64,000 nt of DNA. Origin: Pseudoalteromonas rubra. GTDB lineage: Bacteria > Pseudomonadota > Gammaproteobacteria > Enterobacterales > Alteromonadaceae. The stretch lies in NCBI RefSeq assembly GCF_000967655.1, contig NZ_JXYA01000027.1, positions 164,199 to 228,198 of the forward strand. Reading direction: 5' to 3'. Below the pieces are notes generated by a model, which was not told where the DNA came from, searched no databases, and worked only from the letters and a program-made list of their open reading frames with translations. Positions 27,960 through 39,100 of the stretch are shown one piece after another. Made by a program: the position numbers and the translations under genes. Each line of letters starts with the position of its first letter. Position 1 is the first letter of the stretch.

Positions 27960-28637
27960 ATGCCTAGTAATGCATTTTTAGGAGTATTCGCAAAGTCTCC
28001 TATTAAGCCAATTGAAGAGCACATTAAGATCGTCCATCAAGCCAGTGAAACCTTGATCCCGTTCTTTAACCATGCCTTCAAAGGGGAGTGGACCGAGGCC
28101 GACGCGCTTCGTGTGCAGATCCGTAACCTGGAAAGAGAAGCAGATACACTAAAACGAGAAGTGCGCCTGCACTTGCCACGTGGTCTGTTTATGCCAGTAG
28201 AACGTACCGACTTACTGGAACTCATTACCCACCAAGACAAGATCGCCAATAAAGCCAAAGACATCGCGGGACGCGTGATTGGTCGTGACCTGGAGATCCC
28301 TGAATCAATTCAAGCCGACTTTTTGGCGTATCTGACACGCTGTGTTGATGCGACCAAACAAGCCTCAGAAGCCATTAACGAATTCGACGAACTACTGGAA
28401 ACCGGTTTCCGTGGTCGCGAAGTTGCTCTGGTCGAAAAAATGCTCGTTGAACTGGATGCCATCGAGGAAGACACCGATGAGATGCAGATCCGTATTCGTA
28501 AAGGTTTACGCAACATTGAAAGTGAACTTAACCCGATTGATGTGATGTTCTTATACAAGATCATCGAGTGGGTCGGTGAGTTGGCTGACATTGCTGAGCG
28601 CGTAGGCTCACGACTGGAGCTGATGCTGGCGCGCTAA
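27960..28637 (+). CDS. DUF47 / TIGR00153 family PhoU-like protein
   Basis: A 225-residue helical cytosolic protein of the TIGR00153/DUF47 group, distant PhoU relatives encoded beside Pit transporters and thought to control them. Visible features are MPSNAFLGVFAKSPIKPIEEHIKIVHQASETL, the acidic ELITHQDKIANKAKDIAGRVIGRDL and the C-terminal IIEWVGELADIAERVGSRLELML. It precedes the Pit gene by 50 bases, the standard pairing, so it is probably a Pit accessory or regulatory protein. Confidence 0.9.
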   Translation: MPSNAFLGVFAKSPIKPIEEHIKIVHQASETLIPFFNHAFKGEWTEADALRVQIRNLEREADTLKREVRLHLPRGLFMPVERTDLLELITHQDKIANKAKDIAGRVIGRDLEIPESIQADFLAYLTRCVDATKQASEAINEFDELLETGFRGREVALVEKMLVELDAIEEDTDEMQIRIRKGLRNIESELNPIDVMFLYKIIEWVGELADIAERVGSRLELMLAR

Positions 28638-28687
28638 GCGCACACCATCTGGCTTCACACAATTAGTTAAGAATTAAAGGTTTTACA

Positions 28688-29956
28688 ATGGATATCATTG
28701 CATCCTATGGCACGCTATTGATTATTATAGCGGCCGCAGTTGGTTTCTTTATGGCCTATGGCATTGGCGCGAACGACGTAGCCAATGCGATGGGTACATC
28801 GGTTGGCTCAAAAGCGCTGACCATCAAACAGGCGATCATCATCGCGATGATTTTTGAATTTGCCGGTGCTTACCTGGCCGGTGGTGAGGTAACCTCGACG
28901 ATCCGCAAAGGGATCATTGATGCCACGCCGTTTATGGACATTCCGGAGCTAATGGTGCTGGGAATGATCTCGGCTCTGTTTGCCGCGGGTACCTGGTTAT
29001 TACTGGCCTCCATGTTAGGCTGGCCGGTCTCTACAACGCACTCTATCATTGGTGCCATCATTGGTTTTGCGCTGGTTGCCGTGGGCAGCGAAGCCATCCA
29101 GTGGGGTAAGGTTGCCGGTATCGTTGGTAGCTGGATTGTGACCCCGGCGATTTCGGGCTTTATCGCTTACCTTATCTTTATGAGTGCGCAAAAACTGATC
29201 TTTGACACCGACAAGCCACTGGAAAACGCCAAGCGTTTCGTCCCGGTATACATGGGCCTGGCAGGTTTTGTAATGTCTTTGGTAACCATCAAAAAAGGCC
29301 TGAAGCACATTGGTATTAACCTGGGCACTGTTGAAGGCTTTGCGCTGGCGATCGGCATTGCTGTGATCGTTGGTTTGATTGGTAAAATGGCCATCAACCG
29401 CCTGAAGATAGACCCGAATGCAGACAAGCAAATGCACTTCAATAACGTTGAGAAAGTGTTTGCGATTCTGATGGTACTGACAGCTTGTTGTATGGCGTTC
29501 GCACACGGTTCGAACGACGTGGCTAACGCGATTGGTCCTCTGGCTGCGGTTGTGAACATTGTTGAACACAATGGTGAAATTGCCAAGAAAGCGGCGCTGG
29601 CGTGGTGGATCTTGCCACTGGGTGGTTTAGGTATCGTCGTCGGTCTGGCTGTGCTGGGTAAAAAAGTAATCAAGACTATTGGTGAAGGCATTACTCACCT
29701 GACACCTAGCCGTGGTTTTGCTGCTGAGCTTGCAGCCGCGTCTACGGTTGTTATTGCATCAGGTACGGGTTTGCCAATCTCAACCACACAAACGTTAGTA
29801 GGTGCGGTATTGGGTGTCGGTATGGCACGCGGTATTGCTGCGCTGAACATGGGTGTGATCAGAAACATTGTGGTTTCGTGGGTGATCACATTGCCAGTTG
29901 GCGCTGCCCTTGCTATTGTTATATTCTACATTCTGAGAAGCGCGTTCGGCGTTTAA
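28688..29956 (+). CDS. pit: Low-affinity inorganic phosphate transporter, PiT family
   Basis: Inner-membrane phosphate permease driven by a cation gradient. The 422-residue protein has about ten membrane segments and the duplicated PiT signature: GIGANDVANAMGTSVGSKALT near the N terminus and AHGSNDVANAIGPLAAVV in the second half. A further matched pair is GWPVSTTHSIIGAIIGF and GLPISTTQTLVGAVLGVG. Downstream of the DUF47 gene. Its position behind the Pho-controlled pst operon but with its own likely promoter suggests it serves phosphate-replete growth. Confidence 0.93.
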   Translation: MDIIASYGTLLIIIAAAVGFFMAYGIGANDVANAMGTSVGSKALTIKQAIIIAMIFEFAGAYLAGGEVTSTIRKGIIDATPFMDIPELMVLGMISALFAAGTWLLLASMLGWPVSTTHSIIGAIIGFALVAVGSEAIQWGKVAGIVGSWIVTPAISGFIAYLIFMSAQKLIFDTDKPLENAKRFVPVYMGLAGFVMSLVTIKKGLKHIGINLGTVEGFALAIGIAVIVGLIGKMAINRLKIDPNADKQMHFNNVEKVFAILMVLTACCMAFAHGSNDVANAIGPLAAVVNIVEHNGEIAKKAALAWWILPLGGLGIVVGLAVLGKKVIKTIGEGITHLTPSRGFAAELAAASTVVIASGTGLPISTTQTLVGAVLGVGMARGIAALNMGVIRNIVVSWVITLPVGAALAIVIFYILRSAFGV

Positions 29957-29980
29957 CAGAAAGGACAGACTTTTAGCTTG

Positions 29981-30016
29981 AAAAGATCTCAATGCCTTTG
30001 GTGTTGGGGTCTTTTT
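29981..30016 (+). terminator. Rho-independent terminator after pit
   Basis: AAAAGATCTCAA pairs with TTGGGGTCTTTTT across a short loop and ends in a T-run, between pit and oxyR. Confidence 0.6.
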
Positions 30017-30033
30017 ATTTGTGGGTATAAAAA

Positions 30034-30960
30034 GTGAATAACTTACCAAGCATTAAACAGTTACAGTATTTAATTGCGGTGCACCAGCACCAGCATTTTG
30101 GCCGCGCTGCGGAAGCTTGTTTTATTGGCCAGTCAACGCTGAGCAGTGCGATTCAGAACCTCGAAGAAACGCTGGGATGCCAACTGATAGAGCGTGAAAA
30201 CCGCAGTTTAATGTTCACAGATGTGGGCGAAGAAGTGGTGGAGCGTGCCAAACGCATTATTGGCGACACCATTAGCGTGGTAGAGCTGACCAAGAGCTTT
30301 AAGCATCCATTGTCGGGCAAACTGGTGCTGGGGATCATTCCGACCATTGCCAGCTTTATTGCGGCGCCCCTATATAGATTTTGCAAAGACGCTTTTCCTG
30401 AGCTGCAACTGGTGCTGGTAGAGGACACCAGTGATCGTTTGCTCGATAAGCTGGAGCAGGGCCATATTGATATGGGCATGCTAGCGTTGCCCTACAGAAC
30501 CGAAAAGTTCCACACTCAGGTGATTGCCCGGGATCATTTTTCCTTGGTCCGCCATCAGGAGTATCAGGTACCCGAGCAGCTGGATGACTTTAATGTGCTA
30601 CCGGAGCAAAGCGTGTTTTTGCTGGAGCGGGAACACTGCATGACAGATCATGCCCTCAGTGCCTGCCACCTTAACCGCAGTGCCTGTATTAACCCCTTTG
30701 AGGCCGCTAACCTGCATACCTTGCTCAGCATGGTGGAATACCAAAACGGGGTGACTTTCTTGCCTCAGATGGCACTGAACGCCGGTATCCTTGATGGCAA
30801 ACCAATGGTCGCCACCGCGCCGCAACCTGATGCATATCGTGAGATAGGTCTGTTATGGCGTAAAACCACTGGCCGGATCCGGGATTTCCGCCTATTTAGC
30901 GATAAAGCGGGTGAGTTTGTTGCCCACCACTGTAACGACAGCAAAGGCGTGACACAATAA
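30034..30960 (+). CDS. oxyR: LysR-type oxidative stress regulator OxyR
   Basis: DNA-binding regulator activated by hydrogen peroxide through an intramolecular disulfide. The 308 residues contain an N-terminal winged helix (LQYLIAVHQHQHFGRAAEACFIGQSTLSSAIQNLEE) and a LysR effector domain. The redox pair is visible as Cys202 and Cys211 in EREHCMTDHALSAC, nine residues apart exactly as Cys199/Cys208 in E. coli. Translation starts at a GTG. No katG/ahpC target is within the window. Confidence 0.93.
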   Translation: MNNLPSIKQLQYLIAVHQHQHFGRAAEACFIGQSTLSSAIQNLEETLGCQLIERENRSLMFTDVGEEVVERAKRIIGDTISVVELTKSFKHPLSGKLVLGIIPTIASFIAAPLYRFCKDAFPELQLVLVEDTSDRLLDKLEQGHIDMGMLALPYRTEKFHTQVIARDHFSLVRHQEYQVPEQLDDFNVLPEQSVFLLEREHCMTDHALSACHLNRSACINPFEAANLHTLLSMVEYQNGVTFLPQMALNAGILDGKPMVATAPQPDAYREIGLLWRKTTGRIRDFRLFSDKAGEFVAHHCNDSKGVTQ

Positions 30961-30964
30961 AACC

Positions 30965-30986
30965 ATAAAGGGCGAACGCCCTTTAT
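30965..30986. terminator. Hairpin terminator after oxyR
   Basis: ATAAAGGGCG and CGCCCTTTAT pair perfectly around AA, just behind the oxyR stop. The A/T-rich ends make it a likely bidirectional terminator between oxyR and the convergent small membrane protein gene. Confidence 0.7.
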
Positions 30987-31024
30987 GTCAGTGTGTTAGA
31001 GAACTTTAACTAACGCAATCTGGC

Positions 31025-31228
31025 TTAAGATTCCAGTGACCCCAGCTGGCGGCCTGATTTCAGATCGGGTAAAAAGAGCAGGTAAACCCACACCACCAGA
31101 TTAAAGTAAGGCACTAAGCCAAGTAAGGTAAAAAACAGTTTAGGGTAGCCTTTGTGGCTTGCGCTTCGGTAACATTGTATGGCGATAACAACGTATATAA
31201 GCAACAATATGATAGACAGCTGTACCAT
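31025..31228 (-). CDS. Small inner-membrane protein, 67 residues
   Basis: The ATG at 31228 has a strong GGAGG site eight bases upstream, so I prefer it to the longer open frame. The product is MVQLSIILLLIYVVIAIQC, a short basic loop, then FFTLLGLVPYFNLVVWVYLLFLPD: two membrane helices with short charged ends. The pattern is that of a DUF-type small membrane protein; I cannot name the family. It is convergent with oxyR. Confidence 0.65.
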   Translation of the reverse strand: MVQLSIILLLIYVVIAIQCYRSASHKGYPKLFFTLLGLVPYFNLVVWVYLLFLPDLKSGRQLGSLES

Positions 31229-31392
31229 TGCAATTCCTCCATTTCCATAGCCAGACGTGTCCAAATCCATTGAATGTCTTGTAAATACCTGTGTTTCATG
31301 TATTTAAAGTGACACGTCAAAATGTAAGCTTAATTATAGATGAGAATTACCCAACAGGCAGCTAATTTTTAGTCGAATTTTGTACAAAAATA

Positions 31393-31590
31393 CTAGCAGG
31401 CTGTTTTCTCAGACAAAATATTTTTCAGCATGGCGCTGAGCTGTTCAACCGGTAATGGGCGCGAAATATAGTAGCCCTGACCGTAATCAATGCCTATCTC
31501 TTTGAGTGCATCAAAGATCTCTTTGCTCTCCACATATTCAGCCACAGAGCGCTTATCCAGCGAGTGGCTGATGTCACTCTCGTGGCAGTA
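31393..31590 (-). pseudogene. 3' remnant of an EAL-domain gene
   Basis: On the minus strand this reads, in frame to a TAG, about 65 codons of an EAL-domain C terminus: SHSLDKRSVAEYVESKEIF, DALKEIGIDYGQGYYISRP and LPVEQLSAMLKNILS. The VAE..E and D.QGY..GRP-type motifs are those closing a c-di-GMP phosphodiesterase domain. No start or upstream two thirds exist; the homologous reading stops at about 31590, where sequence of different character begins. It marks the left edge of the accessory island. Confidence 0.75.
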
Positions 31591-31845
31591 GCATATTCAG
31601 TGATTTAACTTTTCAGATATGCGACGCATCCAAATATGCCATCAGGCCTCACAGGGTCATATCATAATTGCTCCAACCTAAATATGACATACAGCTTGGA
31701 AGTCTTTCTTTAATAAAATGTGGCGAAAAACATCCCAAGTATTATCATTTGTATTCTTTGGTGGTTCTTTGTGTTCCATTGTTTGAGATAATGTAATTTT
31801 AAGGTTATTATCCGCGCCGATTATTGACCCTTGTATGGAGACGTT

Positions 31846-33099
31846 ATGGTTCGGCAAACAATTGTGACCGGGATACTCTTTATTGCTATGCTTTTGCATT
31901 CATTTGCAGTGGCATTTGATTCAAATGCTCTGCCCGGCCACTGCGGGCCTTCACTGTCTGGGCCTTCACTGTCTGGGCCGCCTACTCCTTCTGGCGCACC
32001 ACTAGATCCAGATATCGGCTCCGGAGGAGGTCATCCAGATCCGGATAGCCTGAAGTTTCTCAAGTCACTATGGGTCCCGACTATCAAACAGTTTGATGTC
32101 AGCATGGCCGAGTCACAGAGTGCCTTAACGCTGAGATGGAGCGTTACGGGAACGTCTCACCTCAGGTTATTCAGATACAATGCTAATGGTCCCTGTTTGT
32201 TGCTGGATACTCGCGCAATTGGGCTTACCCGTCAGGGAACGTTTACCGACTTAACTGCAATGTCCGCAGGCACGCACTTTTACCGATTGGTAGCAATCAA
32301 TGGTAAAAATAAAGTTTTTGTTGATAAGTTTAATCATGTTGTAGGTGATGAGGTTCTGAATGGGGATTCTACACTGCTGTTTGATGCAGAAAATAGAGAT
32401 ATAAACCATAGGACCGTCGTACACCACTTAGACAATATATTCTTTGCCACACATGATAACAAATTGGTGAAATATTCTAATCAGGACGGAAGTTGGGCAT
32501 TTGATTGGGAGGTTGCGCTTAATGGCGTAGTTTCAAATCGCCCTATTTTCAGTGACGGATACGTTTACTACTCAGTGAGCTTATTGCGTGAACGAGGGCA
32601 GGTTTGTAGAACACAAATCAATGACGTTGAGCTGCATGTATGCTCGGGTATTCGAAATAGCAACATTATAGCAAGCCCTGTACTAGTAAAGGCCGTGCAG
32701 CCTGATTCCGGTGTGTTCTCATTCTTCAGTACGCAGCCATCTAAACAGGAATTGGCAGGTGTATATGCATTTTTGCGTAATGGCAGCATCGAAGTACTAG
32801 ACTTTGCTCAGCATGCTAGGACAGTCGCACGCTTTCAAGTCCCCCAAGAGATTTCCATGAATGTGCTAACCGCTCCTGTAGCAATCACGGGAGCTTCATT
32901 CCCAGAGCATTCAGATCCTCAATTTATATATCGTGAAGGAAATAGTGTATTTGGATTGCAAATGCCGATGGTGGAAGCCCAGCAACAGTTCTCCATTTAC
33001 GGTTTATGGTCATCTTTATTTGGCGAGGATGAACAGAATGAACCTCTGCCTTTGGCACAGCCAGTCACTTTGGATGTTTTGTGGAAACAGGAGTTGTAA
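31846..33099 (+). CDS. Secreted beta-propeller (PQQ-like) protein preceding the giant RHS gene
   Basis: The ATG at 31846 follows GGAG and gives 417 residues with a signal peptide (VTGILFIAMLLHSFAVAF). A Pro/Gly/Ser-rich stretch near the N terminus contains an exact 15-base tandem repeat (31945-31974) encoding a duplicated GPSLS. A Fn3/Ig-like part (FDVSMAESQSALTLRWSVTGTSHLRLF) precedes PQQ/quinoprotein-like blades (IFFATHDNKLVKYSNQDGSWAFDWEVALNGVVSNRPIFSDGYVYYSV). The stop is two bases before the preferred GTG of the giant RHS gene, so the two are one transcription unit. Similar propeller sequence occurs inside the RHS protein. Likely an exported partner; exact role unknown. Confidence 0.75.
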   Translation: MVRQTIVTGILFIAMLLHSFAVAFDSNALPGHCGPSLSGPSLSGPPTPSGAPLDPDIGSGGGHPDPDSLKFLKSLWVPTIKQFDVSMAESQSALTLRWSVTGTSHLRLFRYNANGPCLLLDTRAIGLTRQGTFTDLTAMSAGTHFYRLVAINGKNKVFVDKFNHVVGDEVLNGDSTLLFDAENRDINHRTVVHHLDNIFFATHDNKLVKYSNQDGSWAFDWEVALNGVVSNRPIFSDGYVYYSVSLLRERGQVCRTQINDVELHVCSGIRNSNIIASPVLVKAVQPDSGVFSFFSTQPSKQELAGVYAFLRNGSIEVLDFAQHARTVARFQVPQEISMNVLTAPVAITGASFPEHSDPQFIYREGNSVFGLQMPMVEAQQQFSIYGLWSSLFGEDEQNEPLPLAQPVTLDVLWKQEL

Positions 33100-33101
33100 T
33101 T

Positions 33102-36100
33102 GTGGCCATTATTCGAGTTTTAATCGCTGTATTTTTAATTGCGAACAGTCCATTAATATGGGCCGTTAGCCAATGTAACAGCTCTGTTTCAAGTCTGACC
33201 ATTGTTCAAGGGGACGCCGCCAGCTTCACAATCCCCAGTATTGATGAATTTACCACGAACCCGGGAAGGGGTTTTGTTTTTGATTTCCGTCAGGGCGGTA
33301 AATTGAAGATTAACGGCGTCACCACTAAGCGATATGTTAATGGGCTGGGCTCGCGAACTAACTCCCCGACAGTGTCAATCGCTGATTTGATGCCTGGTAC
33401 CAATAAGCTCATCCTGAATTGGACTGATCATTGGGAAAAAAATGACGCTAACCAGTCCAGCAGGACTTATTCAGGGCAGTGTAAAATTACCGTTATTGTT
33501 GCCAAACGAACCTCCCCTGTATTTTCCGACCCGGTTATTGATGGCACGCTCAGTGATGGAAAGCTGGCTGCAGGTATGGATATCAGTATTGGCTTCAAGG
33601 TGAAGGATGAAGGGAGAGATATAAATCAATTTACAATTTCAGGCGGTCTGGTCGGCTCGGAGGTTGAACAGGCGTGTAGCACAGGTGCCTATGATAGGAA
33701 TCATACGCTCACCTGTAATTTAAGTTTAACATCACCACCTGCTGGGGATTACAGCTATCTGGCATCAGTTCAAGATAGTCAAAATAATACGGCCCTTTCA
33801 AAAAGTGTTGCGTTTACTGTTCTGAAAAGTAACACCGAGCCCACAGTAACAATTAAAGGGCTTGTGAATTCTATAGAGCAGGCAGGTAACTCCATTGATG
33901 TTGGGCAGGGAGACGAGGTTTCGTTTGTTGTTAAAGCCAGTGATGCAGATCAGGAGTCTTACAATGAACTGAATGAAGCGGTGTTCAGAGTAGGGAGTGG
34001 CAATTTCTCTGATTTTAGTAGTAACGATTTGTGCACCAGCCAATCTGGATGCAGTGAGTATATCGGGGAGGTTAGCCAGACTACCATCGTTGAGGTGAAG
34101 GTGAGAGATGCTGCTGGCGCTGAGGCAACCTCGGGTCTTACCTTTAATTATGTGACCGCGCCTGAAGTGCAGATCAGTGTGAGTAACGACGCACCATTTC
34201 ATGATCAAGCATTCACTGTTAAAGCCGAAGTCAATGATAGGCACGGGTTCAACGCTAAAAATTCAGCTTTGATGTTATGTCGTGTTCCAAACGGTAGTAG
34301 GCTACCCAGGAATCAGGCGTGCGCGGGAAGTAGTAAAGTGGCAGATTGTAATGGTGCTGCGGGCAACAATAATGTGTACACCTGTGAATATACAGAAAAT
34401 ACCAAGTCTGATCAGGTTCTCTCCCCAGGTGGGTATACCTATTATACCTATGTCAAAAATCTCAAAGGATTACGAGGAAACGAGGCATCCGTTAATGTCA
34501 ATGCTCAACCCTATTTGAGCACCCGCATTGAATATGACCAGCCAAGCAATACCTATATCCTTGAAGGTGACCCCGTAACATTTAGCGTAACAGCCTTTCC
34601 ACAGAGCACACTGTCAGAGTCAATACACTATGACGACGTTCAATTTTTGCTGGATGGTTCGCCTATCGACATCGCTGACATAGAGATAAAAAATGTCAGG
34701 CATTGTGGTGTAAACAGGGCGCAACCGGAGGATAAAATCCTGCTCTGTACAGATAGTAGTAGTACCTTTGATCTAGTTTGGACGCCTGAGCAGGCGTATC
34801 AAAATATCTCTATTTCTGCACAACTGGCTGACAATACGGGTAACGCGAGTCGCTCGGACGCTGTTGTTTTGAATATTGTGTCACGTGAAAGCGTGACTCC
34901 TTCAGCCCCACGTATTAACGCACTGCCAGTGCCTGACAACATTCGCATTCGCGTAATTACGCTGTCAAATATCTACAACACCACTGAACTAGCTGTTAGC
35001 GCAAGGATAGGTAATCAGCCAGTCGCTATTGAAGGTGAAAGTTACAACAATGGAGAAGTATGGACAGGCCGGGTCACAACCAGCATCCAGAACCATGATC
35101 AAAACCTGATTATAACCGCTCAGGGAAAACGTAGCTTTGATGGGCGGGAGTTGGAAGGGCCCGTTGTCACTCATGATCACAATATTCAATATACTCTGCC
35201 CCAAAAGCCCAAGGTTTCAGTTGCGCTCATGGAAGATGAGTGGACGCCGGGTCAGTACGTGCTAACTGTAGAGCATCGTGATGCAAAAGAGCTCATTTTT
35301 GAGGAAATTGCTGAAACTGAGACAGTGCTTTACAGGCCAGCTAGTACAGAAGTGGTCACCGGCGACGGATCGTTCTCAAACACAATCAGAGTGGATCTTG
35401 CCAGAGCTCATGGTAAGAAGCTGTCCGTATGTGTTAAAGGCAGAAACTATCATCTTGAAGATGGTGCGCAGTTCCGGGCCACTTTAAGTGAACTAAGTTG
35501 TGCCAATAAAATAGTGCAGGACCCTGAAAAATTTACATCAGGTGCACCAGGCAAGCCCGATATTACTATTCAGGGAGATCAAAAAAACTGGAACCGGGTG
35601 CATGTGACTATCACGGGTGGAGTAAATACAGAACGTTTGAATGTGCAGGCTACTTTGGGGGGGGAGCCAGTTACTATTTTAGGTCGTGTTTACGATCCAA
35701 ATTTAAGCAAGTGGACGGGCTATTTAGACACCCACTACGACCAAAAAGGGATGCAGCTGGAGGTTGATGCAACTGGGTATAAAACCGTACAAACAGACGA
35801 TGGAAATTGGCACACTGAACTACACGGACCAACGGAGTCAGACACCTACACCATTACTTATCCCATTCCAGGGAGGCCAGATAAACCGACTGTTGAACTA
35901 GACGAACCGGTCAATAAATCAGGTCAGTATAGGTTAACGATAAAGCGACCCGCAGTACTAAATAATACCAAAGCTCTGGATATTTTTGCGACATTGGACA
36001 ATGTGCCTATAGAAGTATCCGACAGGATCCCTGTTTCTGAACAGTCAGTGTCTGATCTTCGCTTTGACATATCTACAGTTGAGCATGACCACAGCAAAAA

Positions 36101-39100
36101 GCTTGAAGTCTGTGTTAGGGCTGTTAATTACCATAGCATTGACGGAGTGCAAAGAGACCCTGTTTTTGGCGAGCGAAACTGTAAAAGTGAGCGCGTTGAC
36201 TATGGTGAGCCTGACGACCCCGGAGAGCCTGCAATTACCTTAACTCAGGCAGAAGTGGGCGTTTATTCTATAGAAATAGGCAATCTGAGCAAAGCCCATG
36301 CCCTGAACATCAAAGCAACGATGAATGGGGAAAAACTTGTTGAGGGTTCTGAAATAAAGTTTCAGGGCGTTTCTTACAATCACAGTATCGCAACCAAGTA
36401 TCAGCATCATGGCGCAACACTGACAGCGTGTGCTTATTTGGTAAGGTATCGCGAAATACTTAAAAATGGACGCATCGTGTATGATGAAAAAGCCCGAAAA
36501 GAGGGCAAAGCTGTGTGTCATTCCACCGTTGTGTCTCACCAATTACCAATCCCTAGTGTTCCCAAGTTCACGCATTTCCCTCAAAATGGTAAGGCTGCCG
36601 GGGATTTTCTGTTGGGCTGGCAAAAAAGTGAAGATGCAGCCAGAGCATACTTCAAAGTAACCTCCTGGAAAGGCAGTGTTGCAGATAAGTTCAAAGATGA
36701 TAACCAATTGACCGTAGTTACATTCAAAGAGCAGTTACAGCACCGAATTAACAAGCCGGGTTTGGGTCAGTTCAGTTATGAGCTCTCAGCCTGCAATGTT
36801 CAGGACTTGTGTAGTGACGGGCATCAGATAACTGTATCTAATGTTGTACCACTATTAGAGCAGGCAACCTTGCAGGTACATACTGAAAATAGTGCAACCC
36901 TTACACTAGCCGGACGGTATTTTGACCCCCAATCGTCAGAGCTGTTCATGCGATTGCGCAGCACCGGAGAAACATACAGCTTTAATAATGCCAGCCTGAC
37001 TGTCACCGAAAATAAAGTTGAGGCAGAGATTAGCTCACAGCACATTATCGACGGATATCATGATAGTGGCTTATATCTGGCGGTGAATAACGGTGTGTAC
37101 CAGAACGGTGAACAGGTGATTACTGATACGGTGTTAGACGGCAGAGGCCTGGAAATAACCTCAGATTTAATGGGGCGCTCAGTGACTGTCAGTAATAATG
37201 GATTTCTGTATGCCGGTACTGAGATGGGGTTATCCGCGTTTAAGATTGAAAACAAAGGCCTTAGTCATCAATGGACTCATCTGACCGATCCTCAGCTAGC
37301 CAATGAGATAAATACAATCAAGGGAGTCGCGGCCACGCCTGTTGTGGTTAGTAGCCAGGGCTTCGATGATTTATATTTTGGTGCGTTAAACCATACTTTT
37401 TACAAAGTTCGCCATCAAATCAACGCGGGTAACTTCGCCGACCGACATCTTGAAAAGTGGCGATTTATGACGCGTGGAGCAATTTTAGCGCCAGCGCAGC
37501 TAGATACTGACAATAATGTCTATGTTGGTTCAATGGACGAGGCCTTGTACTCACTGGATACTGATACTGGCCTGGTTAACTGGCATTACACATTTCCCAA
37601 TTCAGGTGGTATTGGTGTGGCTCCTCAGCTCTCCGCATCCGGGCACATCTATGTGACGACAGTCGATGGTAATATGCATGAGATTGATCGTAGCATGATC
37701 AAAGCCAATGCACTTAAGTGGCAATCACTGGATGAACTCGCTGAAGCATTTGCAGACGAACTGGCTGAATGGGAGTCTCTATATTGGCATCCTGAGCAAT
37801 CGGATACGAATGCGATAGTTGTGGCAAAAGCTTACTATATTTTGATGCAAAGGCCGCCAACTAAAGCGCAGCTTAGCTTTTTGACGTATCTGCTGACTAA
37901 GGGATATCCGCTAAATGAAATTATTTTTACACTCATCAGCGGCAACCCTGATTTGGCCAATACCGATAATGTCGGGTTTGTGAATCGTTTATTCGAGTAC
38001 CTGACAGGTAATGAGCTTGCGTTAGATAGCAGCTTATCTTTGGGAGGCAAAACTCAGGCACAATGGGTCCTGGCTTTAAATTCAGGGGTAACCCGAGCGC
38101 AGCTGGTCTACCAGCTACTCAACACTGCGAAGCCCGAGTACAGCCAGGTGGTATACAGCTCATTGTATTATTTTTATGGTTACTGTCTGGCCTCAAAAGG
38201 CTGTACATATTATCCAGACAGCGATGGGGATGGCCTGAATGATCAAGTTGAGCTGCTAACGGGCCGCAACCCTCTGGAACCAACCGATGGCCTGGGAACT
38301 CCAACACTAAAATTGACTGAAAATATCAGTGGAAACCTGGCCTTTGAGGCGGAGTCGAGTGGTGATATTGACGAGTATCTGTTTGAACTAAGCGTAAATA
38401 ACCAGAGTTTTAATGTAACGCGGTATTTTGAGGCCGAGGATAATCACCCGAGCAGGTCATCTTTACCCGGCGACCAAAGTGAACTGTATTATTCGCTGTC
38501 GAATGGTGAGTATCGTTTCAGAGTCAAAGCTTGTATCCGCATAACGCTACCGAATAGTGTGCAGGATAGACACTGTAGCCTGAACTACTCAAACGTAGAG
38601 TTCTTACACCTAACTGACAGTGGCGTAGATGCGCCAATTAGCTTAGTTATGCCCTATCACCAGGCAGATAAATCAGCGCCTTCGAACGAAGTATTGACAG
38701 CCAACGCCCGGCTTGCTGCCACTTTAGGCAGTTTCAGAGTCAGTGAGTCCGGTGCCGCGAATTATAGTTTGCCACTGATGGTTCCTGAAGGGATTGCAGG
38801 TGTTACTCCACAAGTATCGCTGAATTACAGTAGTCAAAGTGGTGATTCAAATGTGGCGCTTGGCTGGAGTCTGGAAGCGGGTTCAGCCATTAGCCGATGT
38901 AGGCAGACAAAGGCACAAGACGGCCAGTTTAAAGGGCTTACCCTGGATACTGATGACAGGTTATGCCTGGACGGGCAGCGGCTCATCAGTACCGGTAAAA
39001 AGCACAATGACAGTGGTTTTGCCGTGTTGGATAGTTACATAACAGAAATAGATAGCCAAATTAATGTGGTGAAAGTTAGTACCAATTCAGGTATTAAATT

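Noticed and set aside
31678..31899. A 73-codon minus-strand frame at the island edge
   Set aside because: It overlaps the start and signal peptide of the secreted propeller gene and has no supporting signals.
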